From Kluyvera sp036759925 (GTDB lineage Bacteria > Pseudomonadota > Gammaproteobacteria > Enterobacterales > Enterobacteriaceae): a stretch of 64,000 nucleotides of DNA. Location: NCBI RefSeq assembly GCF_036759925.1, contig NZ_JAPKIB010000003.1:372001-436000 (forward strand), in the 5' to 3' direction. Below are positions 53,173-61,603 of the stretch, one piece after another. The notes below the pieces were generated by a model. That model searched no databases and was not told the DNA's origin. It saw nothing but the letters and a program-made list of their open reading frames with translations. The translations under genes and the position numbers were made by a program. The first letter of the stretch is position 1. Each line of letters opens with the position of its first letter.

Positions 53173-54387
53173 ATGAACAATCACACCGCACCATCGCAGG
53201 CCAGTAGCCTGCTGATATTCATCCTGGCACTGGGCGCAGGGTTTAGCGTCGCCGCCATTTATTACGCCCAGCCGCTGCTGCCACTGATGGGCGCAACGTT
53301 AAACCTAAGCGTGGAAGGTATGGGGCTAATTCCTACGCTGACGCAGGCTGGCTACGCACTGGGGATCCTGTTTTTGCTGCCGCTCGGTGACCGCTACGAC
53401 CGCCGGACGCTCATTCTGCTAAAAAGCCTATCGCTAGCGGTACTGTTGCTGGTTTATAGCCTGACCCAGCAATTCCACTCGCTGCTGGCGGTGAGCCTGC
53501 TTATCGGGATGGCTGCCACCATGGCGCAGGATATTGTCCCGGCGGCGGCGATCCTCGCACCGCAGGGCAAGCAGGGTAAAATGGTGGGTACGGTGATGAC
53601 CGGTCTGCTGCTGGGTATCCTGCTGTCACGTACCGTGAGCGGCGTGGTGGGTGAACTGTTCGGCTGGCGCGTGATGTATCAGGCTGCCGCCATCAGCATC
53701 GCGCTGATTGGTGCCCTGCTGTGGCGTGTGCTGCCTACCTTTACCGCACACTCAGAGCTGCACTATCCGGCGCTGATGGCTTCGATGGCGCACTTGTGGC
53801 GTCGCTACCCGACGCTGCGTCGTGCCGCCATGGCGCAGGGTTTTCTCTCTATCGCCTTTAGCGCCTTCTGGTCTACTCTTGCCGTGATGCTGGCCGAGCA
53901 CTACCACATGGGCAGCGCCGTTGCCGGTGGGTTTGGTATCGCCGGTGCCGCCGGGGCATTAGCCGCACCGCTGGCAGGAGGTCTGGCAGATAAAGTCGGT
54001 GCCGAGAAGGTCACTCAGCTCGGCGCGCTGCTGGTCAGCGTTTCATTCGCCCTGATGCTGCTGCTCCCTGTTCTGCCGCCGATGGCGCAGCTGGCGCTGA
54101 TTGCCATCTCCGCCGTGGGCTTCGACCTGGGCCTGCAGTCAAGCCTGGTCGCGCATCAGAACCTGGTCTATAGCCTTGAGCCGCAGGCTCGTGGCCGCCT
54201 GAACGCGCTGCTGTTCACCGGGGTATTTATCGGGATGTCTGTCGGTTCGGTATTAGGTACGCAGGTTTATGCGATGGCCGGTTGGGAAGGTGTCGTTGTG
54301 CTGGCAACGGTGGCGGGTCTGGTGGCGCTGGCCATACGCATCAGCGAAACCTGGCGTCTACGTAACGCCGCGCTGAACGCACAGTAA
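53173..54387 (+). CDS. MFS transporter, DHA1-like efflux permease
   Basis: 404 aa from MNNHTAPSQASSLLIFILAL, with GAGGA about 10 bp upstream; the open frame upstream to 52876 runs antisense through the LysR gene and is rejected. Twelve hydrophobic segments. The loop motif PLGDRYDRRTLILLKS between helices 2 and 3 is the MFS signature (G-x-x-x-D-R-x-x-R-R). Likely drug or metabolite efflux controlled by the LysR neighbour; substrate unknown. Confidence 0.9.
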   Translation: MNNHTAPSQASSLLIFILALGAGFSVAAIYYAQPLLPLMGATLNLSVEGMGLIPTLTQAGYALGILFLLPLGDRYDRRTLILLKSLSLAVLLLVYSLTQQFHSLLAVSLLIGMAATMAQDIVPAAAILAPQGKQGKMVGTVMTGLLLGILLSRTVSGVVGELFGWRVMYQAAAISIALIGALLWRVLPTFTAHSELHYPALMASMAHLWRRYPTLRRAAMAQGFLSIAFSAFWSTLAVMLAEHYHMGSAVAGGFGIAGAAGALAAPLAGGLADKVGAEKVTQLGALLVSVSFALMLLLPVLPPMAQLALIAISAVGFDLGLQSSLVAHQNLVYSLEPQARGRLNALLFTGVFIGMSVGSVLGTQVYAMAGWEGVVVLATVAGLVALAIRISETWRLRNAALNAQ

Positions 54388-54392
54388 ACGAC

Positions 54393-54426
54393 GAAAAAAA
54401 GCCCGCGACGGGGTAGTGACGCGGGC
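54393..54426 (-). terminator. Terminator after flgL
   Basis: Stem GCCCGCG (54401-54407) / CGCGGGC (54420-54426), followed leftward by an eight-base T-run. Ends the flagellar transcript before the convergent MFS gene. Confidence 0.8.
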
Positions 54427-54470
54427 GATAAAACATATCCAGTTTCCAGATATGTCAAAACTTACCTGTT

Positions 54471-55406
54471 TTATTTATTCAGTTGGAACAGCGACATTCC
54501 CTGCATATCCGTAAAGGCTTTGTACGCTGCCTGTAGTGCGGTTTGCTGCATGGTGTAATTCGAAATCGTTTCGTTCCAGTCTACGTCGACCAGGTTACTC
54601 ATCTGCTGGGTTTGCGCCAGCGCACGGTCATCGCCCAGCGAATCGAGCTTGTCGAGCTCGTTAAGCTGGGTACCCAGCTCGGCGCGAACGGTCAACACGT
54701 TGTTCAGCGCACCTTTCATGCTACGGTTCGCTCTGTCAATCGCTTCCGATGACACCTCTTTCAAGGACTCATCATCACCTACCGGCGTTTTCAACGCATC
54801 AATCACCTTGTTGAGCGCCACAAAAATATTGCTATCAGCATCCGCGCTCGTACTCGCAGGATCTTTATCAAAGACCAGATTACCGGTATGACCAATAACC
54901 ATCGTACGTGCAGAATCGACCTGTTGCTCAACGTTCTCAGACCCACCGTTATAGGTACCGTCTGCATCAAATGGCGCCGCATCCGTCTTATAGCCAGCAA
55001 AAATGTAGCGACCATTACCGTCAGTGCTGTTGGCCAGGTTGAGAATTTGATCGCGAATACCTTCGAGATCCGTTGCCAGAGATGCGCGGTCATCATCGCT
55101 CAGCGTACCGTTTCCGGCATACACGATTTTCTCCTGCGCCGACTGGATAGCCGTGGTGACCTGTGACAGCGTTTTCTCTTCAATCGAGACCCGCTGGGTA
55201 GCAAAGGTACGCGCGGTCGCATACTGGCTGTTTTGCGCCTGGGCCTGCGACAGCACAACGGCCTGAGAAGCCGCAACCGGGTCGTCCGATGCGCGGTTAA
55301 CCCGCTTTCCGGTCGACATCTGTTCACCATATCCCAACCATGCAGACTGGGAGTCGGTAATGCCCCGCATATTCTGCTGATACATCATTAAAGTACTAAC
55401 GCGCAT
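54471..55406 (-). CDS. flgL: Flagellar hook-filament junction protein FlgL
   Basis: 311 aa (E. coli 317). HAP3, placed between FlgK and the filament. Conserved helical N-terminus (MRVSTLMMYQQNMRGITDSQ) and C-terminus (QQTALQAAYKAFTDMQGMSLFQLNK) form the D0/D1 domains; the central part is variable. Lies 14 bp after flgK; last gene of flgKL. Confidence 0.97.
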   Translation of the reverse strand: MRVSTLMMYQQNMRGITDSQSAWLGYGEQMSTGKRVNRASDDPVAASQAVVLSQAQAQNSQYATARTFATQRVSIEEKTLSQVTTAIQSAQEKIVYAGNGTLSDDDRASLATDLEGIRDQILNLANSTDGNGRYIFAGYKTDAAPFDADGTYNGGSENVEQQVDSARTMVIGHTGNLVFDKDPASTSADADSNIFVALNKVIDALKTPVGDDESLKEVSSEAIDRANRSMKGALNNVLTVRAELGTQLNELDKLDSLGDDRALAQTQQMSNLVDVDWNETISNYTMQQTALQAAYKAFTDMQGMSLFQLNK

Positions 55407-55420
55407 GATGCTCCCTCTTC

Positions 55421-57091
55421 TTAGCGAATATTAATTAATGCGTCGAAGATGGTGCTTGCGGTTTGCAGCACCTGCGCATTGGCCAGATAATACTGTTGGT
55501 ACAGCTGCAGGTTGCCATACTCTTCATCGAGGTTGACCCCGGAGATAGACTGCTGCTGCTGCGTGAGTTCGGTAACGACGCTTGCTTGCGTGGTGCTGCT
55601 GCTCTTCAACGTTGCGGTTTTGGTACCGATGCTACTCACCATCGCCGCGTACGCATCATTGAAGCTCTTTGAGCCACCAACGATTTTACTGGTCTGTAGA
55701 TCCAGCAGTTTTTGCCCATTGCGGTTATCACTTTCGCCGGCGCTATTACCATCGGCATCCGCAATACCCATCGCAATTTGCGACTCGCTGGTGATCTCCA
55801 CTTTCATATTTACGATGGTGTCTGACACTGGTTTTAAGATAAAGCTATCGCCCGGCGCTGGGCCATTATCTGGGTCAGCCGTCTTGACATCTACCGTTAA
55901 GCCATCAAATTTAAGTGAGGTCGGCGTGCTGTCCTTATCCAACGTCACCGTGGTGTTATCAGACAGTCGCGTTACCTGCCAGCCGCCACTGGTGTTGACG
56001 ATGCGATAATCCGTCGCCTGTACCGCCGAGGCATCGCTTACTTCTGCCTCCAGGGCTGCGCCGCCGGCATTTTTAGCGTTCGGCAGCACCGATGGTGTGC
56101 CAAAGCTGAAGAACGCTTCACCGTCCTGACCATTTGCGTCGATGCCACCTTCATGCACCTTGTTAAAGGCATCTGCAAAGGCCAGCGCCATCTGGTTGAG
56201 GCTATTCCGCGTCTGATCCAGATCCTGAGAACGGAAGGTCAGCATGCCACCCAGTGAGCCGGTGGTCAGCAGCTTTTCCGGGATCTCGATGTTACCCGCA
56301 ACGTTGTCCACGTACGCTACGGTCGTGCGCGTTGGATCGGCGCTGCTCGGCACCGCGGCCAGTTGGTTCGACTTGGTACCCGCCACCAGCGTGTAGCCGT
56401 TAGACATCGTGATGTTATAGGTGCTGCCGTCCTGGACGCTCACTTCAACACCCACCAGCTTGTTCAGGTTACTCACCAGTTGATCGCGCTGGTCCAGCAG
56501 ATCGTTTGGCGTAGCCCCTGCCCCCACGCCGGTCAGACGTGCAATTTTATCGTTCAGGCTGGCAATCTGAGAGGTGTAGTTGTTGATCTGCTCAACGGTT
56601 GAGGTGATGCCAAGGTTGACCTGTTTGTCCTGGTCACGCAGGTACTGATCGGCCACCTTGAACTGATTCACCACGCCATTGGCCTTGCCGATAACGGTCT
56701 GGCGCGCAGCCGGGTCTTCGGCGTTGCTGACCAGCGTCTGCAGGCTACTGAAAAAATCCTGCAGGGTCGTCGAGATATTGTTCGTCGAACTGGCAAACAT
56801 CGTATCGATCTTCGATACCTGCTCGTACTGCGTTGCCAGGCCGCTGCTCTGATTCTGTGCCGAACGCAGCTGGTTGGTAATAAACGCGTTGTATTCACGC
56901 TGGATGCTGGAGACATTAACGCCATTGCCCACCCAACCGCCCGCGCCCAGCGTGCTGTTGGCAGAAGCCAGCACCGTCGTCTGACGGGTGTATCCGGCTA
57001 CGTTATAGCTGGAGATGTTGTTACTGGTGGTATTCAGCGCCGACTGCGCGGCGCTAAGCCCGCTCATCGCGCTGTTAATTAAACTGGACAT
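55421..57091 (-). CDS. flgK: Flagellar hook-filament junction protein FlgK
   Basis: 556 aa (E. coli 547). HAP1. N-terminal D0 helix (SSLINSAMSGLSAAQSALNT) and C-terminal helix (LYQQYYLANAQVLQTASTIF) are conserved; the middle varies and accounts for the nine extra residues. Preceded by AAGGAGCG and a FliA-type promoter. Confidence 0.97.
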   Translation of the reverse strand: MSSLINSAMSGLSAAQSALNTTSNNISSYNVAGYTRQTTVLASANSTLGAGGWVGNGVNVSSIQREYNAFITNQLRSAQNQSSGLATQYEQVSKIDTMFASSTNNISTTLQDFFSSLQTLVSNAEDPAARQTVIGKANGVVNQFKVADQYLRDQDKQVNLGITSTVEQINNYTSQIASLNDKIARLTGVGAGATPNDLLDQRDQLVSNLNKLVGVEVSVQDGSTYNITMSNGYTLVAGTKSNQLAAVPSSADPTRTTVAYVDNVAGNIEIPEKLLTTGSLGGMLTFRSQDLDQTRNSLNQMALAFADAFNKVHEGGIDANGQDGEAFFSFGTPSVLPNAKNAGGAALEAEVSDASAVQATDYRIVNTSGGWQVTRLSDNTTVTLDKDSTPTSLKFDGLTVDVKTADPDNGPAPGDSFILKPVSDTIVNMKVEITSESQIAMGIADADGNSAGESDNRNGQKLLDLQTSKIVGGSKSFNDAYAAMVSSIGTKTATLKSSSTTQASVVTELTQQQQSISGVNLDEEYGNLQLYQQYYLANAQVLQTASTIFDALINIR

Positions 57092-57121
57092 GAACGCTCC
57101 TTCTTAAGACCATGGTATTAC

Positions 57122-57148
57122 TTATCGGATGGCGGACGGCAAACTTGA
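57122..57148 (-). promoter_or_regulatory. FliA (sigma-28) promoter of flgKL
   Basis: Read on the minus strand: TCAAGTTT (57141-57148), an 11-bp spacer, TCCGATAA (57122-57129). It differs by one base in each half from the class 3 consensus TAAAGTTT-N11-GCCGATAA, and lies between flgJ and flgK, about 30 bp before the flgK ATG. Confidence 0.85.
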
Positions 57149-57154
57149 GGCTCA

Positions 57155-58105
57155 TCAGAACAGATTTTCGATGTCGTTACGGTAGGTATTGCTGACCTTG
57201 TCGCTCATCGCTTTTAGCTGTTGAATCATGCTGGTTAATTTGCGCGCATACTGAGGATCGGTCGCGTAGCCCGCATTCTGTAACGCCTGTGCGCCCTGTT
57301 CCGCCGTTGATGCAGACGTGACCGCCGCATAGCGCGGGTTGCGGGTCAGCAGGCTCACATAGTCCGACAGCGCTTCCAGATACGAGCTGTAGACGCGGAA
57401 TTTGGCCTTCACCTTCTTCGCTTCGCCGTTTTCAAATTCAGTGGTGGTGATTTCCGTCACCTTGCCCTTCCAGTCACCGGACGCCTTCACCCCGAACAGG
57501 TTAAAGCTCGGCTCGCCGTTTTCCCGACGAATCTGCCGCTGCCCCCAGCCGGACTCCAGCGCGGCCTGCGCCAGAATCAGGTGGTGAGGAATGCCGCTCT
57601 GTTCGCTCGCCAGCCGCGCCGGAAGCGACAGCTGGGCGAGGAAGTCTTTGCTGTCGCCGGAGAGCGGCGTATCGCTGCTGTCCGGTGCCTTCGGCAGCGC
57701 CTTACGCACCATCTGCGTCAGCGCGGTGTTCTGGTAGCTGATGACCGTCTGCATATCGAACTTCATCGGTACCAGGCCGACGTTGTCGGTCGGTTCCTGC
57801 TGCTGCGTCGACAGCTGTTTGACCATCTCTTCCGCCAGCCCCAGACCTTTTCCGGCGGTCATCTGCTGGGCGATTTGCTGGTCATACATACTGGTGTAGA
57901 GCCGCGTCTGATCGCTGCTGAAAAGACCGTCTTTCGGCAACGTTTCACGCATGCTTTTCAGCATCATCTGCACGAACATCCCTTCCACCTGACGCGCCAC
58001 CGGCCGCAGGTTGGCCTGTGGATCCTGCCCGGCCTTGGTTTTCAGGTCGTTCAGCGACTGCGCGTCCCACGCGGCGCTCGCCAGTAATTTGCTGTCGGTC
58101 AGCAT
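57155..58105 (-). CDS. flgJ: Flagellar rod-cap/peptidoglycan hydrolase FlgJ
   Basis: 316 aa (E. coli 313). N-terminal rod-capping domain and C-terminal glucosaminidase-type domain (about 150 onward), with the catalytic Glu in LAQAALESGWGQ and the GVKASGDWKG segment. Opens a hole in peptidoglycan for the rod. Shares a base with the flgI stop. Confidence 0.97.
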   Translation of the reverse strand: MLTDSKLLASAAWDAQSLNDLKTKAGQDPQANLRPVARQVEGMFVQMMLKSMRETLPKDGLFSSDQTRLYTSMYDQQIAQQMTAGKGLGLAEEMVKQLSTQQQEPTDNVGLVPMKFDMQTVISYQNTALTQMVRKALPKAPDSSDTPLSGDSKDFLAQLSLPARLASEQSGIPHHLILAQAALESGWGQRQIRRENGEPSFNLFGVKASGDWKGKVTEITTTEFENGEAKKVKAKFRVYSSYLEALSDYVSLLTRNPRYAAVTSASTAEQGAQALQNAGYATDPQYARKLTSMIQQLKAMSDKVSNTYRNDIENLF

Positions 58106-59202
58106 TAGACAATCTCCACCTTGGCGCGCAGACAGCCTGCGCTTTGCATCGCCTGAATAATCGACATCAGGTCGATTGGCGTTGCCCCCAGCGCGTTCAA
58201 CGCACGCACCACGTTGTTGAGATTGGCGCTGGCGCGAATGCTCTGCAGCGAACCGCCGCTCTGGCGAAGGTCTATCTGCGTTTGCGGTGTGACCACAGTA
58301 CGACCGCCAGCAAACGGCGTATCCGGTTGGTTTACCTGCGCGGAGCGGTTAACGGTAACGGACAGGTTACCTTGCGCCACGGCACAGCTATCCAGCGTCA
58401 CTTCGCGGTTCATCACCACGGAGCCGGTACGGGAGTTGATGATGATCTTCGCATCCTGCGGTGTGGTACCGACTTCCAGGTTCTGGATATCCGCCAGCAG
58501 ACGCACCTGACCGCTGCCGCCCACCGGCGCACGCACCTGTACGGTACGCGCATCCAGCGCGGTGGCGTTGCCAAGGCTACTGCGACGGTTAATGGTGTCG
58601 GCAATCTGCTGCGCCATGGTGAAGTCATCATCATTCAACTGCAGATTGATGGTATTGCTCGCGCCAAACTGCGTTGGCAGTTCACGTTCGATGGTCGCCC
58701 CGCCGGTAATGCGCCCGCCGTTCAGCTGGTTTACCTGCACGCTGCTACCACCGGCTGATGCACCCGCACCGCCTACCAGAATATTGCCCTGCGCCAGCGC
58801 ATACACCTGACTGTCCACGCCTTTCAGCGGGGTCATCAGCAGCGTACCGCCGCGCAGGCTTTTGGCGTTCCCCATTGAGGAGACCACCACGTCGATGTTC
58901 TGCCCCTGACGACCAAATGCCGGAAGCTGCGCGGTGACCATCACCGCCGCCACGTTTTTCAGCTGCATATTGGTGCCCGCTGGCACGGTGATCCCTAACT
59001 GGGAGAGCATGTTGTTCAGGCTCTGAGTGGTAAACGGCGTTTGCGTCGTCTGGTCACCCGTGCCATCAAGCCCCACCACCAGGCCATAGCCAATCAGCGA
59101 GTTTTCCCTCACCCCTTGCACGCTGGTGAGGTCGCGAATGCGTTCGGCGTGCACCAGGCTGGTTACCAGCACCAGCGTCAGGGTTAGCAGAGTTTTAAAC
59201 AT
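58105..59202 (-). CDS. flgI: Flagellar P-ring protein FlgI
   Basis: 365 aa with a signal peptide (MFKTLLTLTLVLVTSLVHAE, cleavage after HA). Forms the periplasmic ring around the rod. Conserved start of the mature protein ERIRDLTSVQGVRENSLIGYGLVVGLDGTGD. Follows flgH by 11 bp. Confidence 0.98.
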   Translation of the reverse strand: MFKTLLTLTLVLVTSLVHAERIRDLTSVQGVRENSLIGYGLVVGLDGTGDQTTQTPFTTQSLNNMLSQLGITVPAGTNMQLKNVAAVMVTAQLPAFGRQGQNIDVVVSSMGNAKSLRGGTLLMTPLKGVDSQVYALAQGNILVGGAGASAGGSSVQVNQLNGGRITGGATIERELPTQFGASNTINLQLNDDDFTMAQQIADTINRRSSLGNATALDARTVQVRAPVGGSGQVRLLADIQNLEVGTTPQDAKIIINSRTGSVVMNREVTLDSCAVAQGNLSVTVNRSAQVNQPDTPFAGGRTVVTPQTQIDLRQSGGSLQSIRASANLNNVVRALNALGATPIDLMSIIQAMQSAGCLRAKVEIV

Positions 59203-59213
59203 GGTTCACCTCG

Positions 59214-59912
59214 TTACATCGGCGATAAGTTAAGGAAGAAACGCTGCAGCCAGCCCATATTCTGCGCTTCGTTGATATAGCCGTTGCCGACATATTCGAT
59301 ACGCGCATCCGCCACCTGAGTGGACGGTACGGTGTTGCTGCCGCTAATGGTGCGCGGGTTAACCACCCCGGAGAAGCGGATAAATTCGGTACCCTGGTTG
59401 ATGGCAATCTGTTTTTCGCCCACCACATGCAGGTTACCGTTGACCAGCACCTGATCGACGGTCACCGTCAGCGTGCCGCTAAAGGTGTTGCTGGCGTTCG
59501 CGCCGCCCTTGCCGTTAAAGGTGTTGCCACCGGAGGCATCCACATCGGCGCGCGCATTGCCAAACAGGCCCTGCAGGTAGCGCGGTACGGTGTCGAAGCC
59601 GAAATTCGTTTTGCCATCGCGGCTGGCGTTCGCCGACGAGCTTTTGCTCGCGCTGACGTTTTCCTGCAGCACGATAGTCAGCGTATCGCCGATATTGCGC
59701 GGACGGCGGTCTTCAAACAGCGGTTGATAGCCGTAGTTAATCGGCTGCGCAGTCTGGAAAATAGAACCATTCACCACCGGAACCGGGCCGGGAATGGGCT
59801 GAGCGGTCGTCGCCCCTTCCACCAGCGGCTTGGACGGCACGAGGGCGCACCCTGCCACGCTGAGTGCGACAACGGTTAAAAGCGGATAACGAAACGCTGC
59901 GGATTTTTGCAT
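59214..59912 (-). CDS. flgH: Flagellar L-ring lipoprotein FlgH
   Basis: 232 aa, as in E. coli. Lipobox LSVAG-C at residue 22, so an outer-membrane lipoprotein, itself dependent on LolCDE sorting. Forms the L ring. The gene is separated from flgG by 124 bp containing a BIME, instead of the usual short gap. Confidence 0.98.
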   Translation of the reverse strand: MQKSAAFRYPLLTVVALSVAGCALVPSKPLVEGATTAQPIPGPVPVVNGSIFQTAQPINYGYQPLFEDRRPRNIGDTLTIVLQENVSASKSSSANASRDGKTNFGFDTVPRYLQGLFGNARADVDASGGNTFNGKGGANASNTFSGTLTVTVDQVLVNGNLHVVGEKQIAINQGTEFIRFSGVVNPRTISGSNTVPSTQVADARIEYVGNGYINEAQNMGWLQRFFLNLSPM

Positions 59913-59951
59913 TGCTTTCTTCTTCTGAATCTCAATGTTATCCCGGGAGAT

Positions 59952-60019
59952 CCCGGCGTCGCTCCGCTCGTCCGGGCTACACGCACTGTCGTAGCCCGGA
60001 CGAGCGGAGCGACGCCGGG
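59952..60019. repeat. BIME inside the flagellar operon (flgG-flgH)
   Basis: Two perfectly complementary 29-bp arms (59952-59980, 59991-60019) with a 10-nt loop. Arms start CCCGGCGTCGCTCCGCTCG, near-identical to the unit at 45783. In the mRNA it forms a very stable hairpin between rod and L-ring cistrons. Confidence 0.95.
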
Positions 60020-60036
60020 GAAATACCGGCTACGCC

Positions 60037-60819
60037 TTACAGCTGCGTCAGTTTTTGCAGCATCTGGTCGGTCGTCGATACCGCTTTACTGTTGATTTCG
60101 TACGCACGCTGCACCTGAATCATGTTGACCAGTTCTTCCGCCACGTTGACGTTAGAGGTTTCGACATAACCCTGATACAGCAGACCCGCACCGTTCAGAC
60201 CCGGCGTGGTATCGTTTGGCGCCCCGGAGGCCTGGGTTTCGATGTACAGGTTTTCACCAATACTCTCGAGCCCGGTGTCGTTCATAAAGGTCGACAGGTT
60301 CAGCTGCCCCACCTGCACCGGGTTCGTCTGCCCCTGCTGGGTCACGCTGACGATACCGTCACGGCCGATGGTGATGCTGATGGCGTTCGCCGGAATGGTG
60401 ATCGCCGGTTGTACCTGATAGCCGCTGGCGGTCACCAGTTGACCGTTCTGATCAACCTGGAACGAACCGTCACGGGTATAGGCCGAGGAGCCGTCCGGCA
60501 GCAGGATCTGGAAGAACCCGTCGCCTTTGATCGCCACGTCTTTACTGTTGTTGGTTTGCGACAGGTTGCCCTGGCTGTGCAAACGTTCGGTCGCCACGGG
60601 ACGAACCCCGGTACCAATCTGCAGGCCTGATGGCAGCGTCGTTTGTTCGGATGACTGCGCACCCGGCTGGCGAACGGTTTGATAGAGCAAGTCTTCAAAC
60701 ACCGCGCGCTGGCGCTTAAAACCATTGGTACTGACGTTTGCCAGGTTGTTGGCGATAACGTCCATATTGGTTTGCTGCGCGTCGAGACCGGTTTTCGCGA
60801 TCCATAATGAACTGATCAT
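60037..60819 (-). CDS. flgG: Flagellar distal rod protein FlgG
   Basis: 260 aa. N-terminal rod motif (SLWIAKTGLDAQQTNMDVIANNLANVSTNGFK) and C-terminal helix (ELVNMIQVQRAYEINSKAV) are conserved. Forms the distal rod. Follows flgF by 8 bp. Confidence 0.98.
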   Translation of the reverse strand: MISSLWIAKTGLDAQQTNMDVIANNLANVSTNGFKRQRAVFEDLLYQTVRQPGAQSSEQTTLPSGLQIGTGVRPVATERLHSQGNLSQTNNSKDVAIKGDGFFQILLPDGSSAYTRDGSFQVDQNGQLVTASGYQVQPAITIPANAISITIGRDGIVSVTQQGQTNPVQVGQLNLSTFMNDTGLESIGENLYIETQASGAPNDTTPGLNGAGLLYQGYVETSNVNVAEELVNMIQVQRAYEINSKAVSTTDQMLQKLTQL

Positions 60820-60827
60820 AGTTTTCC

Positions 60828-61583
60828 TTAGCTCATTGACAGCAACTGGTTAGCTTTCTGCGTGTTTTCATCCACGCTGCTGATAACCTTCATCTGCATT
60901 TCAAAACGGCGCGAACTGGCTATCATGTCTGCCATTGCCGCTACGGGTTTTACGTTGCTGCCTTCCAGCACGCCGGACTGCAGGCGCAGCGTTGGGTCAG
61001 CCTGTAATGTTGGCCCACGCGTCGCCACTGCCGACGGCGTGAGGTGGAACAGTCCGTCATCGCCGCGCGCCACTTCCGTTGCCGTGGCCTTCACCACCTT
61101 CAGCTTACCGACAGGGGAAACCGTGTTTGGCGGGTCCCCCGGCGTCAGTGCGGAAATAGTGCCGTCCGACGCGATAGTCACCTGCGAACCTTCCGGCACG
61201 CTTAACGGCCCGGTCTCACCGATCACCAGGTTGCCCTGAATCGTGAGCTGCCCGGTGGCGCTGACCTGGATATTGCCGTTACGGGTGTAGCCTTCGCTCC
61301 CGTCTGCCGACTGCACCGCCAGCCAACCGTCCTGCTGAATCGCCACGTCCAGCGGACGCGCGGTGTAGTCCAGCTGGCCTGGGGTCATGTCCGCACCCGG
61401 CGTGGTGGCAGCCACCAGAGTACGCGTCTCAACGGACGGCCCCACGACCGGCACCGCACGCATGGCGATGAGCTGGGCACGAAAGCCCGGCGTTGATGTA
61501 TTGGCAAGGTTGCTCGCCGTGACCGCCTGCTGCTGCATGGTCTGGCTGGCGGCACCCATTGCCGTATATATCGCGTGATCCAT
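60828..61583 (-). CDS. flgF: Flagellar proximal rod protein FlgF
   Basis: 251 aa. Same rod/hook family ends as FlgG: DHAIYTAMGAASQTMQQQAV with ASNLANTSTPGFRAQ, and C-terminal ADMIASSRRFEMQMKVI. Part of the proximal rod. Confidence 0.98.
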   Translation of the reverse strand: MDHAIYTAMGAASQTMQQQAVTASNLANTSTPGFRAQLIAMRAVPVVGPSVETRTLVAATTPGADMTPGQLDYTARPLDVAIQQDGWLAVQSADGSEGYTRNGNIQVSATGQLTIQGNLVIGETGPLSVPEGSQVTIASDGTISALTPGDPPNTVSPVGKLKVVKATATEVARGDDGLFHLTPSAVATRGPTLQADPTLRLQSGVLEGSNVKPVAAMADMIASSRRFEMQMKVISSVDENTQKANQLLSMS

Positions 61584-61603
61584 GAGGTCACCCTATTAGA
61601 CGA

